From assembly GCA_024278595.1 (NCBI GenBank), contig JAJRSW010000048.1:1-62500 (forward strand): a DNA stretch of 62,500 nt, written 5' to 3'. The position numbers and the translations under genes are program-made. Source of the DNA: Fidelibacterota bacterium (lineage in GTDB: Bacteria; Fidelibacterota; UBA8477; JABMPR01). The notes under the pieces are model-generated. The model ran no database searches and was not told the origin of the DNA. It worked only from the letters and a program-made list of their open reading frames with translations. Shown one piece after another: positions 18,058 to 25,604 of this stretch (the first letter of the stretch is position 1; every line of letters begins with the position of its first letter).

Positions 18058-18462
18058 ATGGTGGGGATTGTTGAAGATAGCTCAGCAACGCTCAATAGTA
18101 ATGGTTTTGTAAAATCACTTAAATTCAAAACTGATTCGCACCTAGTGACTCATGAAATATTAACTGATAGCGCAGCGCAAAAAGCTGAAATAATTAGTAA
18201 GTCAGATGGGGTTCATGAAATCACTTTAGAGGAACAATATCTCTCAAACCATGAAATCCAAGTGAAGGCTTTATTGACACAGCAACCAGGATTCGATATG
18301 GTGTGTAATGTGAAGCACCTCAATGAGAACGAGTTTGAGGTTAAAATCAACTTCAACAATAAAACCTTCACAGATACCATCGTACTAGGGCAGGACAAAG
18401 TACCGGATGTTTTTTATACTTGTCAAAGGAGGTTCAGTTGGCTGGGGGTACAGTGCAGTTAG
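18058..18462 (+). CDS. unrecognised two-repeat protein, second half
   Basis: The frame from ATG 18058 gives 134 residues, but coding similarity to the first repeat begins about 50 bases earlier (WYRFKGATNLTPIVGGEAM). The ATG at 18058 is therefore internal to the second repeat and has no good ribosome-binding site. This is the second repeat of the gene that starts at 17631, in the +1 frame. The end (VFYTCQRRFSWLGVQCS) overlaps the start of the next gene by 25 bases. A six-T run at 18410-18415 is a second place where the frame could be misread; changing it there would give a different tail. Confidence 0.6.
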   Translation: MVGIVEDSSATLNSNGFVKSLKFKTDSHLVTHEILTDSAAQKAEIISKSDGVHEITLEEQYLSNHEIQVKALLTQQPGFDMVCNVKHLNENEFEVKINFNNKTFTDTIVLGQDKVPDVFYTCQRRFSWLGVQCS

Positions 18463-18659
18463 AGTCCTTAAGCAAGTCCCTTCATCGCTACACTATATTA
18501 CCTGACCCCGAAATAGGGAATATTGTTTTCGGGCTTTCAGATTGGTTGGGAGCATTGTGCATGATCGCAACAGCTATCGTATATATTTATTATGGAAATA
18601 TTGGCGGATTCATTTTTGGCTTTGCGAATGCGACTGTGCTTTACAACTTTCTACATTAA
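18438..18659 (+). CDS. small membrane protein of unknown function
   Basis: The 73-residue frame starts at a TTG that is preceded by a perfect AAAGGAGG (18425-18432) at 5-base spacing. This decides the start against an in-frame TTG at 18420. The protein has a polar N-terminus (~30 residues) and two hydrophobic segments (WLGALCMIATAIVYIYYG and GGFIFGFANATVLYNFL), so it is likely a two-span inner-membrane protein. No family is recognised. It overlaps the preceding frame by 25 bases, is followed after 30 bases by an exported protein, and is probably translated from the same transcript. Confidence 0.6.
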   Translation: MAGGTVQLESLSKSLHRYTILPDPEIGNIVFGLSDWLGALCMIATAIVYIYYGNIGGFIFGFANATVLYNFLH

Positions 18660-18689
18660 GTGTATTGTATTAGCCTAGGAGGGGTATTC

Positions 18690-19346
18690 GTGCAAAACTA
18701 CTACAAATTCTACGGTTTGGATCGCATGCTGGTAATTGCTTGTTTATACATGTGGATGATTGTACTTCCGCCTAGGAGTTTTGCGCAAGAATATGATTCC
18801 TCAAATACGGTAGCTGCTGATAGCCAAACAAGCGAAAAAGTCATCATACATTTAGAATATCGGGGAAGCTCATATCTTAAAAGTAATGCCTTTGGAATAT
18901 CGGCGAAACTATCAGAGGCCACTGAGTACAAAGCACTGTTCACACTGTACCCTGGAGATCATATACTCAGCCAGAGCCTATATTCAGCGTTTCCGGTGAG
19001 CCCATTCAATTTGGTCCATAGGTTGCATTTTACCCTGAATTTCTCCAATGATGGGATAAATAACCCCAACATTTACGTTTTGAAAGTTGTATTGGATAGT
19101 GAATTCCACCGCAGTCAATATATTTCTGCAGGAATTGGAGTTGGAGCCTTAGCCTATGATTTGCGAGCTGTACCTAAGGATGATGTCAAAAATTTAATTA
19201 ATTTTTATGTTACCCTATTGCCTGGAAAGAAATATCCAAAGCTACGAGCAGCGGTTGAAGTTCTATTCAAAACTGAAACAGAAGGTGAAGAGTTTAATCC
19301 GTTCTTCTCATTGGAACTTTCCCAACCGATATATATCAAACGTTAG
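18690..19346 (+). CDS. exported protein of unknown function
   Basis: This 218-residue protein starts at GTG 18690, which is preceded by AGGAGGGG (18677-18684). An in-frame GTG at 18660 has no such site. The N-terminus has a signal peptide (MLVIACLYMWMIVLPPRSFA, cleavage probably after SFA). The mature part is beta-rich with repeated aromatic and hydrophobic alternation (HLEYRGSSYL, RLHFTLNFSND, FNPFFSLELSQPIYI) and ends near an aromatic strand. It could be a small outer-membrane or periplasmic beta-protein. No family is recognised. It closes the unknown operon 17631-19346. Confidence 0.65.
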   Translation: MQNYYKFYGLDRMLVIACLYMWMIVLPPRSFAQEYDSSNTVAADSQTSEKVIIHLEYRGSSYLKSNAFGISAKLSEATEYKALFTLYPGDHILSQSLYSAFPVSPFNLVHRLHFTLNFSNDGINNPNIYVLKVVLDSEFHRSQYISAGIGVGALAYDLRAVPKDDVKNLINFYVTLLPGKKYPKLRAAVEVLFKTETEGEEFNPFFSLELSQPIYIKR

Positions 19347-19517
19347 GATAACTGTATCCTGTCAGAACAAGTTGGAGCAGATAGCATCAAATTCGGTAAG
19401 GGATAAGAGGTGTCAACTGAACACGGACCATGATCGACTAGGTTGAGCTGAGGGACGTCTCTTCAACATTGGTAATATCTTTCACAGGCACCTTTTTTCT
19501 TTCTGGAATAAATCCGT

Positions 19518-19670
19518 ATGTTATCTTCTTCTTATGTGACTGATATGATGAAAGGTCTCAATCCAAGTGTACAAAATATATGGAATGAAATACCAATATT
19601 ACTTTCACCTATGATTCCTGAGCTTCAGAAGTATTTTCGTGGCCAATTAAGGAATGAAAAGAACCTATAG
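19518..19670 (+). CDS. possible 50-residue ORF
   Basis: The ORF reads ATG to TAG (MLSSSYVTDMMKGLNPSVQN at the start, LSPMIPELQKYF near the end). Composition is protein-like, but there is no clear ribosome-binding site and no recognised family. It could be the remnant of a larger gene's C-terminus. The rest of the 345-base gap 19347-19691 shows nothing recognisable. Confidence 0.25.
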   Translation: MLSSSYVTDMMKGLNPSVQNIWNEIPILLSPMIPELQKYFRGQLRNEKNL

Positions 19671-19691
19671 AAGAAGTTTAGGAACCAGAAA

Positions 19692-20507
19692 ATGAAAAAA
19701 CCGTTACAAAAATTCTACGATAACCCGGAAATCATCCACAGTCCCCGAGGACGAATGCTGCGCATCATGAGCGAGTATCTGGGACCTCAGGATATCTTTC
19801 GAAAAAATAAAATCCAGGATACAGTGGTCTTTTTTGGATCAGCCAGGACCCAACCTCGTCATTTGGTGGAACAGGCCATTCAGAAAGCAAAAGCTGCCGG
19901 TAATCCTGTAGCAAAGCTGGAGCAGCTGGAGCGCGATCTGAAAATGTCACGCTATTACGAAAATGCCCGTGAGCTGGCTTACAAAATGACCAATTGGTCT
20001 AAAAAATTAAAACAGGGGCGCCGTCGTTTCATTGTCTCAACCGGCGGGGGACCAGGGATCATGGAAGCCGCCAACCGGGGGGCAGCTGAAGCCAAAGGTC
20101 TGTCCATTGGTCTGAATATCTCGCTGCCGTTCGAGCAATCTGGTAATCCTTATATCAGCCGGGAACTGGAGATGGAATTTCATTATTTCTTTATGCGGAA
20201 ATACTGGTTCGTTTATCTGGCCAAGGCTTTGATCGCCTTCCCCGGCGGGTTCGGAACATTTGATGAATTATTTGAGACCCTGACGCTTATCCAAACCAAA
20301 AAGACCAGCAAATCCATGCCGGTTGTTTTATTTGGTAAAACTTTCTGGGATAAGGTAGTAGACCTGGAAGCTCTGGCGGATTTTGGTACAATCGATCATG
20401 AGGATCTTAGTTTGCTTTACCAGACAGATAGCGTTGATGATGCTTTTGAGTATCTCACCAAACAATTGACCGAACTATACCTGGAAGAGAAACCTCAAGG
20501 GGACTAG
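19692..20507 (+). CDS. LOG-family protein (TIGR00730-type Rossmann fold)
   Basis: This 271-residue cytoplasmic protein belongs to the LOG / 'lysine decarboxylase-like' family, whose studied members are cytokinin riboside 5'-monophosphate phosphoribohydrolases or related nucleotide hydrolases. The diagnostic motifs are GGGPGIMEA (118-126) and PGGFGTFDE (184-192). It is longer than plant LOGs (~200) because of an N-terminal extension with a helical insert at about 55-100, as seen in bacterial type II LOG-like proteins. The true substrate in this organism is unknown. It is a single gene ending at a MITE-like element. Confidence 0.85.
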   Translation: MKKPLQKFYDNPEIIHSPRGRMLRIMSEYLGPQDIFRKNKIQDTVVFFGSARTQPRHLVEQAIQKAKAAGNPVAKLEQLERDLKMSRYYENARELAYKMTNWSKKLKQGRRRFIVSTGGGPGIMEAANRGAAEAKGLSIGLNISLPFEQSGNPYISRELEMEFHYFFMRKYWFVYLAKALIAFPGGFGTFDELFETLTLIQTKKTSKSMPVVLFGKTFWDKVVDLEALADFGTIDHEDLSLLYQTDSVDDAFEYLTKQLTELYLEEKPQGD

Positions 20508-20700
20508 TGTCCAGTCAACCTTGTAGTGTGTGAAAAGTCGCAGGAGTTTTTGATTGATAACAAGGCGAATATTATGAGTATAGCCTCAGCTATACTCATA
20601 ATATTCAACGCAGTTAGCAACAAAAAGAACCTGACCTACCTGCGCTCTGCTACGGTAGGCGAGGCTTGGTTACGTCAATACAGGGTTGACTGGACACTAG
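20504..20700. mobile_element. 197-bp MITE-like element with central palindrome
   Basis: The ends are perfect 17-bp inverted repeats (CTAGTGTCCAGTCAACC at 20504-20520, its inverse at 20684-20700), extendable to 22 bp with one mismatch. In the middle is a perfect 18-bp inverted repeat, GAATATTATGAGTATAGC at 20567-20584 and its inverse at 20589-20606, with a 4-base loop. A smaller hairpin (CCTACC / GGTAGG) lies at 20634-20659. It has no credible gene. The outer CTAG on both sides is the kind of target used by IS630-type transposases. The left end overlaps the LOG stop codon. Confidence 0.8.
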
Positions 20701-20732
20701 ATACCACATTCTCCTTTGCAGGAAGAAATAGA

Positions 20733-20776
20733 CCATATTAAAAAGCGACGATCCAATTCGTTGCTTTTTAATATGG
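20733..20776. terminator. bidirectional terminator between LOG gene and anmK
   Basis: CCATATTAAAAAGC-x-ACGA pairs with TCGT-x-GCTTTTTAATATGG across a short loop. The stem is ~19 bp with one internal mismatch and has A-runs on the left and T-runs on the right, so it can terminate in both directions. It sits 6 bases from the anmK stop. The core resembles the GCAACGATT hairpin at 11336-11360. Confidence 0.75.
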
Positions 20777-20781
20777 AATGG

Positions 20782-21921
20782 TCAGAGTTGGGTAGGCTGG
20801 CAGAGTTTTCCCAGGAGCACCTGACGGCTCGCCCCGGTGACTGAAGGAATATTTCCAGGAAAATTCTTTAAATGCAAATATCCCAGATAGGCGAATCCGA
20901 AAGCTTCCTTATTGCCTGCATGAACACCTTGCTGGTCTAGCTGCTTTATTTCAATAGCCGGTAGCTCACTGGATATCAAACTTACCAGAGTTTTATTAAA
21001 ACAACCACCTCCAGCGATATACATGATCTCTGGTCGATATTGATCCAACAGACTATTCACACAGGTTGCGATGGAACTGGCGGTTAAAACTGTGATGGTA
21101 TGGATGAATTCCTTAAACTCCTGGTCTGTCTCTGGATAAAACTCGTTGATAACAGATTGAAAATATTTATCACCAAATTGTTCCTGCCCAGCTGATCGGG
21201 GAGGTTTTAATTGATAAAACTCGTGGGAAAGTAAAACATCCAGAAGTTTAATGTTTGGCCTGCCACGAGCAGCCAGTGCCCCCGCCGGGTCATAAGCCAG
21301 TTTGTTATTTGAAAACAGCCGCACCGCTTTATCAATTAATGTGTTACCGGGACCCGTATCCCAGGCCAGGAGGGGCAGCGGTTTATTAGCAGCTGGAACA
21401 ATCGTCAAATTAGCGATCCCACCAATGTTTAGCGCCAGGATATCTGTATGGTCATTTTGAAATAAATATTGATCCACAATGGGAATGAGTGGGGCACCCT
21501 GTCCACCGAGTTCAATATCAGCCGTACGGAAGTCGTGGATCACAGGAACCTTAAACTGTTTGGCCATGTAAACCGGGTCACCGATCTGCAGGCTGAAGTT
21601 TGGTGGTTCATGTTTAATGGTTTGACCGTGGGAAGCAATGGCATCAAACTCCAGATTCAATGAATCGATCTCACTGGCAAACCATTTCCCCAATTCTCCA
21701 TCCAAAATCTCTATTTCCCCATTGCTCAGCTCCAGAGGGTTGCGTAAGGAATAGTGAAATGTTTCAGGGTAGGGGATTTCAGAAGAGTATAAAACTTTGA
21801 ATGCTGGTTTGCGGTCTTTTCCTGAAAATTCAACCAGACACACATCCAGTCCATCTGCCGAACTACCGGTCATAAGCCCCAGTATCCGTAATCTAGCTTT
21901 AGTTCTGATCAATGATTCCAT
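20782..21921 (-). CDS. anmK: anhydro-N-acetylmuramic acid kinase
   Basis: AnmK phosphorylates and opens 1,6-anhydro-N-acetylmuramic acid released during peptidoglycan turnover, giving MurNAc-6-phosphate for recycling in the cytoplasm. The 379-residue length is the family norm. The N-terminal ATPase/ASKHA motif GLMTGSSADGLDVCLVEF, the central NIGGIANLT and the DTGPGNTLID box are all present, as is the late adenosine-binding IAGGGCFN. It stands alone on the minus strand, with a terminator at its 3' end. No murQ or amidase is nearby. Confidence 0.95.
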   Translation of the reverse strand: MESLIRTKARLRILGLMTGSSADGLDVCLVEFSGKDRKPAFKVLYSSEIPYPETFHYSLRNPLELSNGEIEILDGELGKWFASEIDSLNLEFDAIASHGQTIKHEPPNFSLQIGDPVYMAKQFKVPVIHDFRTADIELGGQGAPLIPIVDQYLFQNDHTDILALNIGGIANLTIVPAANKPLPLLAWDTGPGNTLIDKAVRLFSNNKLAYDPAGALAARGRPNIKLLDVLLSHEFYQLKPPRSAGQEQFGDKYFQSVINEFYPETDQEFKEFIHTITVLTASSIATCVNSLLDQYRPEIMYIAGGGCFNKTLVSLISSELPAIEIKQLDQQGVHAGNKEAFGFAYLGYLHLKNFPGNIPSVTGASRQVLLGKLCQPTQL

Positions 21922-21978
21922 AGCTCAGGTCAACCTATCATCGCCGATTGTAAAATCAAAGACTGGTATTGCCATCAA

Positions 21979-22006
21979 GTAGAGACGTAGCACGCTACGT
22001 CTCTAC
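21979..22006. repeat. perfect GTAGAGACGTAGC palindrome
   Basis: GTAGAGACGTAGC and its exact inverse GCTACGTCTCTAC are separated by 2 bases. This intergenic palindrome type is widespread in cyanobacteria and many environmental bacteria. It lies in the divergent anmK-tig gap, and a degraded relative lies at 13141. Confidence 0.85.
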
Positions 22007-22157
22007 AAAACGATCCAGAAAACAAGTCTAATAACCAATTCTGATTTTAATTTCACTTCGTCCTCATCCCGACTATCTTGGCGCGCTGTTTTAGAAGGAA
22101 GCCCTATATTAGTATTAAGACTAGCTAGGCTCAAAATAGATTGAATGGGAGAGTAGA

Positions 22158-23450
22158 GTGGATATCAAAATTGAAGTCGGTAAACCACACGAGCGCACTT
22201 TGAAAGTCCATGTGGACTGGGCCGAGCTGGAGACTGGTTTTGAAAAAAAAATAACAAAATTGAATAAGCAAGTGAAACGACCTGGTTTCCGACCCGGTAA
22301 GATCCCACGCAAGATCATGCTGCAGGCCTATGGTCGCAGTGTATTGGCTGAGCTCATTGATGAATCGATTAAAGCTGCCTACTATCAGGGGATAATCGAC
22401 CATCAATTATCTCCCATTGATCCGGGTGGCGTTGAAGACCTGTCTGAATTTGATCGGGGGAAGGACCTGGAATTCACTTTGAAACTGCAGGTTGAGCCAG
22501 ATGTACAGATATTCGATTACCAGTCAGGATTTATGGTCACCAAAACAGAATACAGTGCCACTGAAGCAGATGTTACCCATGCCCTGGAACACCTCCAGGA
22601 GCGTTTTGCCGAAGTTGAAATCCGCGACGATGGTGCCATTGATGGAGATATGCTTAAAGGTGATCTAGTGTATCTGGATGCGGAAGGCTTGCCCATCGAA
22701 GGCAGTCATGTCGAAAATCGCTATATCAAGATCGGTGACGGTGTGTTTGGGGGTAAAGTTAGTGAAATCCTCATCGGGTCCAAAGCTGGCGAGGAAGTCA
22801 CTTTTGATATTCCGGCACAGGCCAAGGATGCTGATGATCTCCATGTCAAAATGCAGATCAAGGCCGTTGAAACACATGTCCTGCCTGAATTAACGGATGA
22901 TTTCGCCCAGCAGGTCGATCCCAAGTTCGAAACGCTGGCAGCTCTGAAAGAAAGTACTCTGGCGGATATCCAGAAGCAGCTTGACTATGATGTGGCCCGA
23001 GCCCTTGACCAGACCCTGGCTAACAAGCTGGTTGAGGAGACTGATCTGGAAGTACCTCAAGTCATGTTGGATGATTATCTCGATAAGTTGGTCGAGCGGG
23101 TTCGGGAGGAGCGTGGTGCTGATGTGGATGAAGCTGAGGTGCGGTCTCAGAACCAGGAACGAGCGACCTGGGAGTTGTCCTGGTATCTTATCCGTAAAAA
23201 ATTGATTGCTACCCAGAAATTGGCGGTCACAGATGCTGATGTGGATGCCAAGCTTGATGATCTGGTAGCACAGATGCCCGGTGACCAGGAAAAAATGAAA
23301 GCCAAGTATCGCGATAAGCAGTATCTACCCCAAATCAAAGACGATATTCTGGAAAAAAAGATCTTCTCGCACCTCGAGTCATTTGCGCAGATCAAGGTGA
23401 AAGAAGCCACCAGTAAAGAGATCGGAGGTTACCATGCCCACTCCCATTAA
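22158..23450 (+). CDS. tig: trigger factor
   Basis: Trigger factor is the ribosome-associated chaperone and peptidyl-prolyl isomerase for nascent chains. The 430-residue protein has the N-terminal ribosome-docking domain with GFRPGK (43-48), a PPIase/FKBP-like domain at about 155-245 ([28 protein letters not shown]), and a helical C-terminal arm domain. The start is GTG with a GGGAGAG site ahead. The 3' end overlaps clpP by 17 bases, so tig-clpP-clpX is one operon, the widely conserved arrangement. Confidence 0.96.
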   Translation: MDIKIEVGKPHERTLKVHVDWAELETGFEKKITKLNKQVKRPGFRPGKIPRKIMLQAYGRSVLAELIDESIKAAYYQGIIDHQLSPIDPGGVEDLSEFDRGKDLEFTLKLQVEPDVQIFDYQSGFMVTKTEYSATEADVTHALEHLQERFAEVEIRDDGAIDGDMLKGDLVYLDAEGLPIEGSHVENRYIKIGDGVFGGKVSEILIGSKAGEEVTFDIPAQAKDADDLHVKMQIKAVETHVLPELTDDFAQQVDPKFETLAALKESTLADIQKQLDYDVARALDQTLANKLVEETDLEVPQVMLDDYLDKLVERVREERGADVDEAEVRSQNQERATWELSWYLIRKKLIATQKLAVTDADVDAKLDDLVAQMPGDQEKMKAKYRDKQYLPQIKDDILEKKIFSHLESFAQIKVKEATSKEIGGYHAHSH

Positions 23451-24033
23451 TCAACTCGTACCCATGGTGGTTGAGCAGACCGGTCGTTCTGAACGGGCGT
23501 ATGACATTTACAGTCGCCTTCTAAAGGAACGGATCATCTTTATGACGACTCCCATTGATGACACGGTTGCCTCTCTGGTGGTCGCTCAGCTCCTGTTCCT
23601 GGAGGCTGAAGACAGCGAGAAAGACATAAATCTGTACATCAACTCTCCTGGCGGTATCATCACGTCTGGGATGGCTATCATGGATACCATGAATTTTATC
23701 AAACCAGCTGTTTCCACCATTGTGGTTGGCCAGGCATCCAGTATGGCTGCACTATTGCTGGCTGGAGGGGCCAGGGGTAAACGTTTTGCCTTACCTAATG
23801 CCCGGATCATGATCCATCAGCCCATGGGGGGTACCGAGGGTCAGGCTTCTGATATTGTGATTGCTGCTGAAGAGATCCAAAAGACCAAAAAGAAATTGAA
23901 CCAGATGCTGGCCAGGTTTTGTGGCAAGCGGGTGACCCAGATAGAAAAGGATGCTGACCGTAATTATTTTATGTCTGCCGAAGAAGCACTCAAATATGGT
24001 CTCATAGACGAGATCCTCGAAAAACGAGGTTAA
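23434..24033 (+). CDS. clpP: ATP-dependent Clp protease proteolytic subunit
   Basis: This 199-residue serine peptidase forms the tetradecameric proteolytic chamber fed by ClpX. The catalytic triad is visible: Ser103 in GQASSMAA, His128 in IMIHQP, and the Asp in [25 protein letters not shown] is the conserved handle. The ATG lies within the last codons of tig, and clpX starts 4 bases after its stop. The N-terminus is short, as in mature ClpP. Confidence 0.97.
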   Translation: MPTPINQLVPMVVEQTGRSERAYDIYSRLLKERIIFMTTPIDDTVASLVVAQLLFLEAEDSEKDINLYINSPGGIITSGMAIMDTMNFIKPAVSTIVVGQASSMAALLLAGGARGKRFALPNARIMIHQPMGGTEGQASDIVIAAEEIQKTKKKLNQMLARFCGKRVTQIEKDADRNYFMSAEEALKYGLIDEILEKRG

Positions 24034-24037
24034 GTCA

Positions 24038-25273
24038 TTGGCCAAACAGCAACTCCAAAAAAACTGTTCCTTCTGCGGTCGTCCCCAAAATGAGACCGGC
24101 ATGCTCATCGCCAGTCCCACAGGGGCCAATATCTGTTCGCGCTGTATTGATCAGGCCCAGGAGATTGTGAATGAGGGAAATGAAAAATCCAAGTCAGGTC
24201 TGGCACTTTTTTCATCCCTGACTGAGATCCCCAAGCCAGGGGAGATCAAGCAACATTTGGATACCTATGTGATCGGACAGGAACAGGCAAAACGGGCTGT
24301 TTCAGTTGCTGTTTACAACCATTATAAAAGAATTATGGTTCAGGATGATGTGGATGATGTAGATCTTGAGAAGAGCAACATCCTGCTTATGGGCCCTACG
24401 GGGACTGGAAAGACACTTTTAGCCAAGGCATTGGCGAAGTTTCTGGATGTTCCTTTTGCCATTGCTGATGCCACCGTGCTTACAGAGGCGGGTTATGTGG
24501 GCGAGGATGTGGAGAATATCCTGGTTCGCTTGCTCCAATCAGCGGATTATGATATTGCTGCCACCGAGGCCGGGATTATCTATGTAGATGAGATTGATAA
24601 AATCTCCCGTCGCTCAGCCAATGCCTCCATTACCCGGGATGTGTCTGGTGAAGGTGTACAGCAGGCTTTGTTAAAGATCCTTGAGGGTACGGTTGCCCAG
24701 GTACCACCGAAGGGTGGACGAAAACATCCGGAACAACCCCTGGTCTCCATCAACACTCAGAACATTCTTTTTATTGTCGGTGGTGCGTTTGAGGGAATCG
24801 AAGAGATCATTGCCCGGCGTCGTAAAAAAACCTTATTAGGTTTTTCAAAGTTTGATGAAGAAGAATCACGCCTCAAGGGTGCTGAATTACTGCAGGTTGT
24901 GGAACCGGAAGATTTGCTTCAATACGGTTTGATACCTGAAATTATTGGTCGTCTGCCAGTGATCGCCGCACTTGAAGAATTAACGCGAGAAGCCCTGCGC
25001 GCTATTCTATTGGAACCCAGAAATGCCCTGGTAAAACAATATCGCAAGATGTTCGATCTTGAGGGAGTTGAACTCGTTTTTGAGGATGATGCCCTGGAAG
25101 CTATCATTGATGCGGCGCAAAAGTATGGTACGGGAGCACGGGCGTTAAGGCGCAGTGTTGAGAAGGTCATGCTGGATATTATGTTTGAAGTTCCAGATCA
25201 CAAGAACTTGAAAAAATGCATTATCTCAAAAAATGTTGTTACAGAGAAAGCTGACCCCATATTCGAATATTAA
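24038..25273 (+). CDS. clpX: Clp protease ATP-binding subunit ClpX
   Basis: ClpX is the AAA+ unfoldase that delivers tagged proteins to ClpP. The 411-residue protein has the N-terminal zinc-binding domain (Cys10, Cys13, Cys33, Cys36), Walker A GPTGTGKT (119-126), Walker [10 protein letters not shown], the ClpP-binding IGF-type loop replaced by LGF ([10 protein letters not shown]), and sensor-2 TGARALRR. The TTG start is fixed by the conserved first residues before the zinc finger, and it lies 4 bases after clpP. Confidence 0.97.
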   Translation: MAKQQLQKNCSFCGRPQNETGMLIASPTGANICSRCIDQAQEIVNEGNEKSKSGLALFSSLTEIPKPGEIKQHLDTYVIGQEQAKRAVSVAVYNHYKRIMVQDDVDDVDLEKSNILLMGPTGTGKTLLAKALAKFLDVPFAIADATVLTEAGYVGEDVENILVRLLQSADYDIAATEAGIIYVDEIDKISRRSANASITRDVSGEGVQQALLKILEGTVAQVPPKGGRKHPEQPLVSINTQNILFIVGGAFEGIEEIIARRRKKTLLGFSKFDEEESRLKGAELLQVVEPEDLLQYGLIPEIIGRLPVIAALEELTREALRAILLEPRNALVKQYRKMFDLEGVELVFEDDALEAIIDAAQKYGTGARALRRSVEKVMLDIMFEVPDHKNLKKCIISKNVVTEKADPIFEY

Positions 25274-25604
25274 GGGATTGCCTGGCTGCGCATTGCTTCA
25301 CGTTTGTTAATTGCCATTTACAATTTGATTATGCCTATTTTTGTTTCGATTTTCTCTAAAGTGAGTCGGTTCGGCACGTCTGATCAATCAACCAATTCTT
25401 ATTTCCCTTTTGGTCAGCTATTGATTCGCTTGGGTTTAGTAGTGTTCCGGGGTGGCGAAATTGCCTTGCGTGCTAGTGAAAACCCTTGTCAAGTAAGGCC
25501 AAAATAGGCATTTATCAGGTGTCACAAAAAACTTGCTTGACCATTTGATTTCGACTAAACTTGGGGTCGATGCGTTAAAGAAACGTTAGTGGAGGAAAAC
25601 AGGA
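25274..25604. other. 331-base non-coding gap before receptor operon
   Basis: No convincing gene was found; a 67-codon frame here has no ribosome-binding site or recognisable content. Bases about 25302-25327 (TTTGTTAATTGCCATTTACA) match, in reverse, the low-complexity AATTGTTAATTGTGAATG filler seen after the A2 gene. The promoter of the 25.6-35.5 kb operon must lie here, but no consensus box could be named with confidence. Confidence 0.5.

Noticed and set aside
20526..20741. 71-codon frame across the MITE-like element
   Set aside because: It runs through the terminal and central inverted repeats; the palindromes explain the open frame better than coding.
25304..25507. 67-codon frame before the receptor operon
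   Set aside because: No ribosome-binding site and low-complexity filler at its start.
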